From contig CAZKWE010000081.1 in the NCBI GenBank assembly GCA_964556545.1, forward strand, positions 1 to 30,927: a stretch of DNA of 30,927 nt, read 5' to 3'. The position numbers were made by a program, and so were the translations under genes. A model generated the notes under the pieces. It was not told where the DNA came from and searched no databases. It worked only from the letters and a program-made list of their open reading frames with translations. Below, piece by piece: positions 23,041-30,926 of this stretch. Position 1 is the stretch's first letter, and every line of letters begins with the position of its first letter. The stretch comes from JALSKU01 sp964556545. Its GTDB lineage: Bacteria > Campylobacterota > Campylobacteria > Campylobacterales > JALSKU01.

Positions 23041-24841
23041 TTATCGGCAATACAATTGTAAAAACAGCTCCTTCTTTACTATTTTCAACATCAATATTTC
23101 CATTGAAATTATCTTTTATGATAGTTTTTGCCATATATAAACCTATACCTGTTCCGGTACTTTTTTTTGTAGTAAAATTTGCTTCAAATATTTTATCTAT
23201 GATATCAATCGGCACTCCCCCCGCATTATCTCTTATCTCAATTTTTATAAAATTTTTACTTTTATATAGTTTTATATTGATATGGGGATTTTTAACTTTG
23301 TTAAGCTCAAGTGCATCTTTTGAATTGTGTAAGATATTTAAAATAACTTGAGAGAGTTGATTTGGGTAACCTTTTATCTTGATGCACTCTGTAATATCTA
23401 TTTCCATATCTATGCCATTGTGTTTTATGGATGCTTCTATGATATTGACAGCATTAAATATGGAGTTTTCGACATTAAATACTGTTTTTTCTTTATCTTC
23501 TTTGTAAAAGTTTCTAAAATCATCTATGGTTTGAGACATATACTCAATCTGCTCTAAAGAATTTTGTATATAATTATTTAAAGTATTATTGTTTAATTTT
23601 CCTTGCGAACTGTAAAGTCTTATATTTTGAAGTATCAGGCTGAGTCTGGTTAAAGGATGTCTCCACTGATGCGCTATATTGGCTAACATTTCTCCAAGTG
23701 CAGCAAGTTTTGACTGATTTTCAAGAAGCCTGTCTTTTTTGGCATTTTTTGCTATCTCCTCTTTTACCTTTGATTCAAGATTGTTTGCCAAATCTTTAAG
23801 TTCGTTTGATTTTTCTTCAAGTGATTCATACATTTTGTTTATGGGGGATGAGAGCAAAAAAGCAAAAGGTATGGCAACTAAAATAGCAAGCAAAACAGTA
23901 AAAAATGTTCTTTTTGCTACATAATGCTCTGCATCTTTTATCTTTTCAATCTTTTCTTTATATATGAGTCTTAAATTTTGTGAATTTTGAAATTTTAAAG
24001 GTTGAATAAAAATCTTTTCTTTCTCTATAAAAAGCGGATTTTTGGCATTCATAATTTTTTTTGCATATTTTGGAAATATTTTATATATATTTTTTCCATT
24101 TTTTGTATATCTTGACCAATTATACAGTCCGTTTGGTGAAATTATAAAGTATCCTTTTTCGTCAATTAAATATACATCAAATGTAGGTGAGAGAGTTAAT
24201 ATCTTCAGATAGTCTCTCATGAAGATATTAAGAATCAAAAAACCTTTGTAATTATTTTTTATATAAATCGGATATGCTATACGAATAACAGGCTTAAAGG
24301 GGGTTTCAATTTTTCCATGTTCCACATTTAAATCTATATTTGAAAACCAAATTTTGCCTTTTGGAAGCAACAGGCATCTTTTGCAGTAGTATCTTGGATA
24401 TTTATTTTGCAAAAAATGTTTTGGTACTTCATACGGAGTTGCATTTATCTTGTCTCTGTCAAATCTTATGATTTCATTTCCGCTTGTATCTATAAATCTT
24501 AACTGCATATAATATTTGTCACTGTCTATTATGGTTAAAAAAAGATTTTTTACTATGTTTTTATCCTGATTGCGGTCGGCAAAATTTAAAAAATTTCTAT
24601 TTTTTGCTATAGCTTTTAATGTATTTGATACATTTTCATAAAAAAAGTTTAAATATTCCATCTTGTCTTTTGCGTGTATTGTTGCTTGATGTTCAAATTT
24701 TTTTATAGAGGTTAAATTATTGAAATAAATATGAAGCATAAATATAGCAGACAAAAGAAGAGTGGCAAAAAGCAGGTATGAAACAAATAAAAACAGTTTA
24801 AATCTTTTTTTCTTCTTTTGTAGATCTTTAAGTTCAATCAT
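23030..24841 (-). CDS. Sensor histidine kinase with a large periplasmic domain carrying CxxC
   Basis: The 603-residue protein has membrane helices at about 15-37 and 312-332 flanking about 270 periplasmic residues that read as a double-Cache-type sensor (LRFIDTSGNEIIRFDRD, then FDVYLIDEKGYFIISP). Within it is Cys153-Lys-Arg-Cys156, just after a YPRYY stretch. A coiled coil (about 335-375) leads to a kinase core with His391 in the AHQWRHPL box, Asn506 (LNILHNSKDAL), DNAGG and GTGIGLYMAK. The core type differs from the HELxTP kinases elsewhere in the window. Its ATG overlaps the regulator by 8 bases. The CxxC could sense redox state or bind metal; neither is shown. Confidence 0.93.
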   Translation of the reverse strand: MIELKDLQKKKKRFKLFLFVSYLLFATLLLSAIFMLHIYFNNLTSIKKFEHQATIHAKDKMEYLNFFYENVSNTLKAIAKNRNFLNFADRNQDKNIVKNLFLTIIDSDKYYMQLRFIDTSGNEIIRFDRDKINATPYEVPKHFLQNKYPRYYCKRCLLLPKGKIWFSNIDLNVEHGKIETPFKPVIRIAYPIYIKNNYKGFLILNIFMRDYLKILTLSPTFDVYLIDEKGYFIISPNGLYNWSRYTKNGKNIYKIFPKYAKKIMNAKNPLFIEKEKIFIQPLKFQNSQNLRLIYKEKIEKIKDAEHYVAKRTFFTVLLAILVAIPFAFLLSSPINKMYESLEEKSNELKDLANNLESKVKEEIAKNAKKDRLLENQSKLAALGEMLANIAHQWRHPLTRLSLILQNIRLYSSQGKLNNNTLNNYIQNSLEQIEYMSQTIDDFRNFYKEDKEKTVFNVENSIFNAVNIIEASIKHNGIDMEIDITECIKIKGYPNQLSQVILNILHNSKDALELNKVKNPHINIKLYKSKNFIKIEIRDNAGGVPIDIIDKIFEANFTTKKSTGTGIGLYMAKTIIKDNFNGNIDVENSKEGAVFTIVLPIKSL

Positions 24842-25490
24842 ATTTTTTTATCTTGTAACCTTGACCTCTGATATTTTCTATGAAATCATCTTTTAGTTTG
24901 GCTCTTAATTTTTTTATCTGTGTTCTTAAAGTATTGCTGTTGATAGGTTTGTTTTCCCATACATAATCAATGATAGTGTCATAGCTTATGATATGAGAAA
25001 TATTTTTGACCAGTAAAAATATAAGTTTTATCTCATTTTTGCTTAATTCTACAATGTTTCTGTCTTTATCATAAAGTTCTTGTTTTTTTATATCAAATGT
25101 ATATGTTTTGTTTAACTTTATAAGATTTTTATTATCTTTGATTATGAGCTTATTTATGCGAAGCTCCAATTCTTCAAAAAAGAAAGGCTTTCTTATATAA
25201 TCGCTGCATCCCAGAGTATATGCCTCTTTTACATAATCTATATCCGACATTGAAGTTATAAAAATCACAGGAATATCTATTTTTAATTCTCTTAACTCTT
25301 TTAAGGTATCAAAACCGTTAAGACCCGGCATATTGATATCAAAAAGAAAGATATCGTAGCTGTTAAGAATTTCATCTTCAAAAAGTTGATCAGAATTTTG
25401 ATAACCTGTTACACTGTGATTTTTGGCAGTAAAATAGTTGATAATTTCTTCTCTTATAAAGTCATCATCCTCAAGAATCAGTATTTTCAA
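24834..25490 (-). CDS. OmpR-family response regulator
   Basis: The 218-residue regulator has a complete receiver (LILEDDD acidic residues, Asp51 in LFDINMPG, Thr79, Lys101 in IRKPF) and an OmpR-type DNA-binding domain with SNTLRTQIKKLRAKL and IRGQGYKIKK. It overlaps the kinase and follows the second thioredoxin-like gene by 11 bases, so it is in one operon with the multiheme cytochrome. The simplest idea is that it controls this operon and the divergent one. Confidence 0.92.
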   Translation of the reverse strand: MKILILEDDDFIREEIINYFTAKNHSVTGYQNSDQLFEDEILNSYDIFLFDINMPGLNGFDTLKELRELKIDIPVIFITSMSDIDYVKEAYTLGCSDYIRKPFFFEELELRINKLIIKDNKNLIKLNKTYTFDIKKQELYDKDRNIVELSKNEIKLIFLLVKNISHIISYDTIIDYVWENKPINSNTLRTQIKKLRAKLKDDFIENIRGQGYKIKKYD

Positions 25491-25501
25491 GATATACCTC
25501 T

Positions 25502-25990
25502 TTACATCATTCCTGCTTCCTGAAGATACTCTTTAAGCCCCTTTGTTTTATATATGCCTTTTACTATATAGTTTATAAATATTTTCATTTGTTTAGGGTC
25601 GGCATAGCCGGGGAGTTGTATAATTTTATTCCAATTTTTGTCAAACATTATGATTTGAGGAGTTGTTTTAACTGTAAAGCCCATTTTTAAAGAGACCGTA
25701 TTTGTTTTTTTGGGAGGTTTTATATCTCCCATTTCGTACTCATGATACTCATCAAGCGGAATTGAATATACATTAAAGTTTTCTTTTAAAAGTTTATGCA
25801 ACTGTTTATTCTGCTGTATATCTTTTTTAAAAATTTTACAGTAAGGACAGGTTTTTGTCTCAAACAGCAGTAGTACATTTTTTCCGTTTGCTACAAGTTT
25901 TGTAGTATGTTTAAGTATCGAATCTTCTGCATTTAATCCTGCAGATAAAAATACTACAAGTATCAACATATTTAAAAATTTTTTCATCAT
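25502..25990 (-). CDS. Periplasmic thioredoxin-like protein (CPYC)
   Basis: The 162-residue precursor has a signal peptide (about 1-21) and a thioredoxin fold with C48PYC51 and the cis-Pro loop VKTTPQIIMF. It has the long KNKQLHKLLKENFNVYSI-type segment after the active site seen in SoxW-like or DUF255-related proteins, and a YADPKQMKIFINYI C-terminal helix. It is clearly a paralogue of the next upstream gene (same CPYC, cis-Pro and helix pattern). CPYC is a glutaredoxin/DsbC-like motif, so a reductive or isomerising role on periplasmic thiols is likely. Substrate unknown; the neighbouring cytochrome's Cys pairs are a candidate. Confidence 0.88.
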   Translation of the reverse strand: MMKKFLNMLILVVFLSAGLNAEDSILKHTTKLVANGKNVLLLFETKTCPYCKIFKKDIQQNKQLHKLLKENFNVYSIPLDEYHEYEMGDIKPPKKTNTVSLKMGFTVKTTPQIIMFDKNWNKIIQLPGYADPKQMKIFINYIVKGIYKTKGLKEYLQEAGMM

Positions 25991-26009
25991 TCCCCCTATT
26001 GTTTAAAAA

Positions 26010-26660
26010 TTATGATTGTTTTTTCTTACCAATCATTATGCCATTTTTCTCATAAAACTCTTTTAAAGCTTTATATACTTCCCCGTTTTTCCTGTCTTTC
26101 CCAAGCCATAAACCGCTTTTTACAAAATCAAGTGTAACTTTAAACTGTTTTGCAGGCATGTATCCCGGAACCATAAATATCATTTTGCCCTGCTTGTCAG
26201 TAAATATAAGAGTAGGAGTAGAATTTACACTGTATATATCTATAAGTGTTTTTGTATCTACATCCATTGGCTTACCTTCATGTTTTATTTTATGCATCCT
26301 GTTTTTCATAGCATCCAATGAATATACGCTAAAATCATTTTTTAACATATTATGAAGTTTTTTATCATTATGGATATCAAGATTCATTTTAGCACAGTAA
26401 GGGCATTTATCAGTTTCAAAGATAACTATCATGTATTTGCCATTTGGAGTTAATGAGAATGTATCTTTAAATATATCACTGTTATCAACTTTTGAAATAT
26501 TTTCTTTGACAATCTTTTTGGTTTTTACTTCAGATTTTATAAGTTTAGGAGTCTCTTGCTTAACAGTTTTTACAGATGTTTTTTCATCACAGCCGCTTAG
26601 TAAAAACAGAGCTGCAAAAAGCAGCCCTGTTAAAACTTTAGTAAATAAAGTTTTTTTCAT
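26010..26660 (-). CDS. Thioredoxin-like lipoprotein (CPYC)
   Basis: The 216-residue precursor has a lipobox LLSGC with Cys24, so it should be lipid-anchored facing the periplasm, and a charged linker (about 25-62) before the thioredoxin fold. The active site is C86PYC89 and the cis-Pro loop reads VNSTPTLIF. The protein ends in a basic tail. Its ATG overlaps the stop of the multiheme cytochrome gene by 4 bases, so the two are probably translated together. As with its paralogue, apocytochrome thiol reduction before heme attachment, or reduction of the sensor's CxxC, are possible roles. Confidence 0.88.
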   Translation of the reverse strand: MKKTLFTKVLTGLLFAALFLLSGCDEKTSVKTVKQETPKLIKSEVKTKKIVKENISKVDNSDIFKDTFSLTPNGKYMIVIFETDKCPYCAKMNLDIHNDKKLHNMLKNDFSVYSLDAMKNRMHKIKHEGKPMDVDTKTLIDIYSVNSTPTLIFTDKQGKMIFMVPGYMPAKQFKVTLDFVKSGLWLGKDRKNGEVYKALKEFYEKNGIMIGKKKQS

Positions 26661-28993
26661 TTTTTAAGTCCTTTTGCATATCCATGCAAGATAGCATTGA
26701 CTTTTTTGATATGATTTTTGTCGGTCAATATACCGGGATTGGTATTGACTTTTTTCCAAAGTTTATCATTCGTCATATTTTGATGACATCCCATACAAAC
26801 TCCGGTTCTTTCCATTTTTTCTCTCATATCCTGATCAAGCGGACGAGATGCCGGCCAATGAGAGCCAACATTTGTAAGCTGTTTTCCATCTCTTGTTACA
26901 ACCTGTGACCACCCGAAGTTCATTCCAGGAATTGCTTTCATCTGTACAGTTGTGTGAGAAGAAGCAAATTTACCTGTTGCCAAATCTTGAAGATCTATCT
27001 TTGTATCTTTGTCTTGATCTATCATAGGATCTTTTTTACCGTATCCTAAAGCTTTTTGACTGGAATGGCAACTCTCACATGTTCTTGCGTGGTTGTCAGT
27101 AGTATGAGGCTGAACAGGAGACATGTCAATTCCATCAACAATATGACCATTGTCATGGACTCTTGCTTGTTTGTTCAGTATCAGAGTTTCGCCTTTTGGT
27201 CCGATAACTGTATAAGTTACCTGGCATCCCGGCATAATAGGTGTTACAAGACCTTCCCCGTTTATACCAAGTATCGGATCTTCCCATTCGGTATAACTTC
27301 TTGTTTCGCTTGATTTACCAATCTGTTTTTTACCTTTTGTTCCAAGAACTGATTCGCTTGTTTCACCATTTTTAAAGTGAGTTGCACCACTGGCGATCCA
27401 GTCAATTTTGCTTTTGCCTTTTCTATAATCAGTTTTTACATGGCAACCGTAGCATTGAGGTGCCCAGCTTGAGTGACAAGCATAACACTCCAATTTTTCC
27501 ATATGTGATTTTACACTGTACATTGCCACTTCACCGGCTTTTGATAACTCTTTTTTGATTTGCAAAGTTTTTAGCTGAGGAACGACCAAGTCTTTTCCGC
27601 TTGCCAAGTGAGCTATAACAGTATTGGAACCTTTTTTCTTGACAACATTTCCAAGAGGATTACCTCTTGTTGAAAGAAGATAACCGCCTTCTGGATTGTA
27701 GATCGTACCTTGTTTCATCCATTCAGGAAGAGTTTTTGCCAATCCTCTGGGACCCTCGGGTGCATTGACTGCAAGCTCGTTTTCGCCATAGCCTATTTTT
27801 AATTCCCAAGGGAATTTGGTAGTTGTACCATGACAGTCAGAACACTCTATTTCTACTTGACCCAAGGTAGTACCGGCTATATTTCCATCGCCGTGCATAT
27901 CTATAGAAGTGTGGCAATCCTGACAAGTCATACCCGCTTTAAAGTGAATATCAGCTTTTAAGTGTGTATATCTTTTGCCGTGAGTTTTACTTTGTGCTTT
28001 TCCACCCGGCATAAGAGGTGAACCGTAAGGCTGTTCCATCATACCCATAAAAGAAACACCTATTCTTTTACCTCTGTTGTGACAAGAGTTGCATGTTTCA
28101 GGATGGATACCGCTAAAAGTTACACCGGTTGTAGGAACATGAACTTTGGCATCTCTTGTTGCTTGAATTTCGTGAACTAACAAATGCCCATGTTCTTTTT
28201 TGTTGATTGTCGGGTCGTTTCCTTCATATATACCCTCATTGCCATAAGGAATATGACAGGCACTACAGCCCATACCTCTCCAGTCTCCTCTTCCTTTTCT
28301 ACCTCTAACTCCTATATGACATCTTTGACAATCACTTCTTTGATAAGAGATAGAAGCATGATAGCCTACTCTTTTTTCAAATGCTTCTTTGCTTTCTCCC
28401 GGTTTCCTCATCAAATCAGCTGATGATTGTGGAGGAAGAGGTAATTGTTTTAACTCAGTCGGGAATTGGTCTTTATATTTGTTAGCCATGGCAACCATAT
28501 ATTTTTTATATGTTTTTGTACCCCATGCAGGAGTTTTACCATCAGTATCTTTTATATCATAATCGCCAAATTTAACTTTTTGCGTATCTTCACTGCCCCA
28601 GGTATGAAGGTTTCCTTGTATTTTACCGGCTTCGGTAGCCATTAAAGCTTTCTTCATATTATTTACGGTATCTGAGTGACAAAGTCCGCAAGTTTTATCC
28701 ATAATCCAGTAACTGCCCGGATCTCTAACAAATGCTTCCAAGCCTCCAGGATGCCCCGGAGCACCTTTGTGTGCTTCAGCTTTGGTTGTGGCTTTCGGAT
28801 TACCGCCATGGCAGATAACACAACCATTCGGATCGCCTATGCCCGCACCCATAGCTTTGATCTGCTGCATCATTTGCGAATCTTCGCTTCTTATATGTTC
28901 AATACCCTTGTGACACGACATACAGTCTGCAAATGCCCAGGTAGATATAAGAGCTAAGATTATTGCAACTTTGCTTAAGTTTGATCTTAGCAT
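26657..28993 (-). CDS. Periplasmic dodecaheme cytochrome c
   Basis: The 778-residue precursor has a signal peptide (about 1-22) and twelve CxxCH sites, with first Cys at 24, 58, 102, 222, 243, 301, 357, 384, 503, 514, 639 and 733. All keep His, so there is no CxxCK catalytic heme of the NrfA/OTR kind and no CX15CH of the MccA kind. Heme-poor stretches at about 110-220, 390-500 and 520-638 suggest folded non-heme inserts. Many extra His residues can be second axial ligands. Cys590 is the only unpaired mature Cys outside heme sites. It has no membrane helix beyond the signal. It heads the operon with two thioredoxin-like proteins, a regulator and a kinase. I cannot assign a substrate. Confidence 0.93.
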   Translation of the reverse strand: MLRSNLSKVAIILALISTWAFADCMSCHKGIEHIRSEDSQMMQQIKAMGAGIGDPNGCVICHGGNPKATTKAEAHKGAPGHPGGLEAFVRDPGSYWIMDKTCGLCHSDTVNNMKKALMATEAGKIQGNLHTWGSEDTQKVKFGDYDIKDTDGKTPAWGTKTYKKYMVAMANKYKDQFPTELKQLPLPPQSSADLMRKPGESKEAFEKRVGYHASISYQRSDCQRCHIGVRGRKGRGDWRGMGCSACHIPYGNEGIYEGNDPTINKKEHGHLLVHEIQATRDAKVHVPTTGVTFSGIHPETCNSCHNRGKRIGVSFMGMMEQPYGSPLMPGGKAQSKTHGKRYTHLKADIHFKAGMTCQDCHTSIDMHGDGNIAGTTLGQVEIECSDCHGTTTKFPWELKIGYGENELAVNAPEGPRGLAKTLPEWMKQGTIYNPEGGYLLSTRGNPLGNVVKKKGSNTVIAHLASGKDLVVPQLKTLQIKKELSKAGEVAMYSVKSHMEKLECYACHSSWAPQCYGCHVKTDYRKGKSKIDWIASGATHFKNGETSESVLGTKGKKQIGKSSETRSYTEWEDPILGINGEGLVTPIMPGCQVTYTVIGPKGETLILNKQARVHDNGHIVDGIDMSPVQPHTTDNHARTCESCHSSQKALGYGKKDPMIDQDKDTKIDLQDLATGKFASSHTTVQMKAIPGMNFGWSQVVTRDGKQLTNVGSHWPASRPLDQDMREKMERTGVCMGCHQNMTNDKLWKKVNTNPGILTDKNHIKKVNAILHGYAKGLKK

Positions 28994-29210
28994 TTTCTCT
29001 CCTTTTTTTAGGATGATATTACACCCAAAATTTTTGCCAAATTATTTGACTATTGAAATATTAACAGATAATTGTGCCATAAAAGTGCCTTTTCTTACTA
29101 TATTTTCTATATTTGATATTTTATAATATTTTAAGAATATGAATAGTAATATGTTGCTGAATTATTAAAATAATTTATAGTTTATATTATAATTATAATA
29201 AGGATAGATT
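28994..29210. promoter_or_regulatory. Divergent control region between the two redox operons
   Basis: This 217-base AT-rich gap separates the dodecaheme cytochrome operon (minus) from the thioredoxin-cytochrome pair (plus). It holds a TATAAT at 29188-29193 for the plus side, AAGGAGAG before the minus ATG, and a direct repeat GTGCC at 29074-29078 and 29085-29089, 11 bases apart, which is the spacing of OmpR-type sites. The rest is featureless AT-rich DNA. Confidence 0.5.
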
Positions 29211-29699
29211 ATGAATAAAATTTTATTGTTTTTGTTATGTTCAATTTTTTTGTTTGGAGCGGAACTTGGAATGGATTGGAGACATGACTTGAGTGATGCA
29301 AAAGAGGCCGCAATTAAAGAGAAAAAACCTATTATTCTTTTTTTGCATTCAAGAAGCTGTTTTTATTGTCCTAAAGTTATAGAACAAATTCTTCCCAATG
29401 AAAAACTGAAAAAATTTTTGGATAAAAATTTTATAAAACTTGAACTTGATACTTCAACAGGATCGGATTCTATAGAAGATGAAACAACAGATCAGGCTCC
29501 CCCGAGATTTATAGTAAGCATAACCCCGGCATTTGTTTTTATGGGGCCAAATGAGGAAAAACTTGCAAGAAACGGTAAAAAACATATGATTATATTTGGC
29601 TTTTGGAATGTTGAGCAAATGTTAAAATGGAGCAAAGATGCTCTTAAGAGATTTAAAAGACTCTATGGAAATAAATATAATACGGGAGGAGGGAAATGA
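29211..29699 (+). CDS. Periplasmic thioredoxin-like protein (CFYC)
   Basis: The 162-residue precursor has a signal peptide (about 1-17), then the MDWRHDLSDAKEAAIKEKKPIILFLHS start typical of thioredoxin_7 / DUF255-like proteins. The active site is C50FYC53 and the cis-Pro loop is SITPAFVFM. An acidic stretch (DTSTGSDSIEDETTD) between the two is an insert absent from the other two thioredoxin-like proteins here. It overlaps the next cytochrome gene by 4 bases. Probable role: thiol reduction in the periplasm, with the adjacent cytochrome as partner or product. Confidence 0.86.
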   Translation: MNKILLFLLCSIFLFGAELGMDWRHDLSDAKEAAIKEKKPIILFLHSRSCFYCPKVIEQILPNEKLKKFLDKNFIKLELDTSTGSDSIEDETTDQAPPRFIVSITPAFVFMGPNEEKLARNGKKHMIIFGFWNVEQMLKWSKDALKRFKRLYGNKYNTGGGK

Positions 29700-30019
29700 A
29701 AAAAATATTGTTTCTGCTTCTTGCAGTATTTGTCATATGTGGTTTCGGAGCAAAAGAAAAAAAAGGTCAAAAGTATTATCTTAAGAGATGCGGAAAATGT
29801 CATGGCACCGGAAGAATGTGGGGCAATGTTGCAACCATGGATGAATGGAAAAGTTTTTTTACTACCGATACAAAGGATTTGAAAGATTTTCATAAAGATG
29901 AACCAAATGTAATAAAATATATAAACTCAAGAGATTTTAAAAAAGAAAAAGGACGAATGTATAGATTTTTACAAGAGTTTTCAAGTGATTCGGAATCTAT
30001 TCCGAGTTGCAATAATTAG
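29696..30019 (+). CDS. Small periplasmic monoheme cytochrome c-like protein
   Basis: The 107-residue precursor has a signal peptide (about 1-19) and one heme site C32GKCH36 followed by GTGRMWG. The pattern GxxYYLKRCGKCHG...W is that of small cytochromes c in Campylobacterota. Another Cys (IPSC) sits four residues from the end; it is unpaired. GGGAGGAGGG provides a strong ribosome site inside the previous gene, with which it overlaps. It is the last gene of the short divergent operon. Confidence 0.8.
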   Translation: MKKILFLLLAVFVICGFGAKEKKGQKYYLKRCGKCHGTGRMWGNVATMDEWKSFFTTDTKDLKDFHKDEPNVIKYINSRDFKKEKGRMYRFLQEFSSDSESIPSCNN

Positions 30020-30233
30020 TGTATATAAAATATCTTAGATAAATATTTGGAAAAAAGGTAAAGACAAGAGGTCGGTTGCTATCTTAGTCTTGATCCTTTC
30101 TTTTTATAGCCCATAGTCCTTAGTTTGTTCGTTTGACATTAAAACATTATCTATATGTTTTTCTAATCTTAAACCTTTAGTAACTTGTATTACAGTAATA
30201 TACATTACTGTAACTTTGCTAACGATAAATCAT
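30020..30233. other. Intergenic region between the cytochrome gene and hipA
   Basis: No gene is visible in these 214 bases. A weak hairpin at 30061-30091 (AAGAC..AGA / TCT..GTCTT) followed by CCTTTCTTTTTAT may end the upstream operon. The perfect palindrome listed separately lies near the hipA end. Confidence 0.5.
30190..30213. repeat. 24-base inverted repeat beside hipA
   Basis: TTACAGTAAT and ATTACTGTAA are perfect 10-base arms around ATAC. There is no U-tract on either side, so an operator, a recombination or transposon end, or a processing hairpin are more likely than a terminator. It is 20 bases past the hipA stop. Confidence 0.7.
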
Positions 30234-30926
30234 CTAAAATTTAGATATCGCACCCCAAATGCTCTCTTGAGTCTTTTTAGAAACTTTGGCTTTTGCGGCG
30301 AACTCTCTCCATCTGTTTTTGGCGCTTATGACTTCATCTATAATATCATCTGCATTTTTTATATTATGTTTTTTTGCAAGTGCCAAAAGGTGATTAACAG
30401 TTGGATTTTTACCCTCTCCCATATACATTGTGCTATGCTCACCTCCCGGACCGTTTGAGAAGGTAATATCATATACTGGCGAAAATTTCCATTTGCCTTG
30501 CTCATCCATTAGAAATGAAAAGTTTTTTGCGTGGTCGTCTCTATTGTGGGTAAATAGATTAAAACAAGCAAGTCTAAATACCTCTTGAATATCTTGCATA
30601 TTTTTAGTTAGATGCATTGTTAAAGTTAGCAAATCGCTATAATCTAAAGTAGGCAGTCTAAAATCCGTATGTATTAGCCCGGCGGCTGAGTGCATATGAA
30701 CTCTTTTATCTCCAACCCTATCAAACCTCTCAATAGCAAAGTATCTGCCTTTTTTATCCTCTAGAAGAGCGGTTTTTGGCATTTGTAGTTTTGCCTCTTT
30801 TGCCATAAGAGAGTATGCATACTCAATCGCTCCAATCTCTTGGCTATCGATATGCGAAGCAAATTTTACTATGTAGTGGCTAAAGCCCTTTTGTAACTTT
30901 TGTTTGCCATGAATTACGGTTTTGTA
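30234..30926 (-). CDS. hipA: HipA-type serine/threonine kinase, C-terminal part
   Basis: HipA kinases are the toxins of type II HipBA modules; E. coli HipA phosphorylates glutamyl-tRNA synthetase. The frame is open to the right edge, so the gene is cut at its 5' end; about 230 residues are visible. They begin in the ATP-binding part (HYIVKFAS, then EIGAIEYAYSLMAKEAKLQMP) and include the catalytic HNRDDHAKNFSFL loop and the metal-binding SPVYDITFS motif, both intact. A hipB antitoxin would be expected upstream, outside the window. Codon and base use look slightly less AT-rich than the neighbours, which fits acquisition by transfer. Confidence 0.9.
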   Translation of the reverse strand, partial: YKTVIHGKQKLQKGFSHYIVKFASHIDSQEIGAIEYAYSLMAKEAKLQMPKTALLEDKKGRYFAIERFDRVGDKRVHMHSAAGLIHTDFRLPTLDYSDLLTLTMHLTKNMQDIQEVFRLACFNLFTHNRDDHAKNFSFLMDEQGKWKFSPVYDITFSNGPGGEHSTMYMGEGKNPTVNHLLALAKKHNIKNADDIIDEVISAKNRWREFAAKAKVSKKTQESIWGAISKF

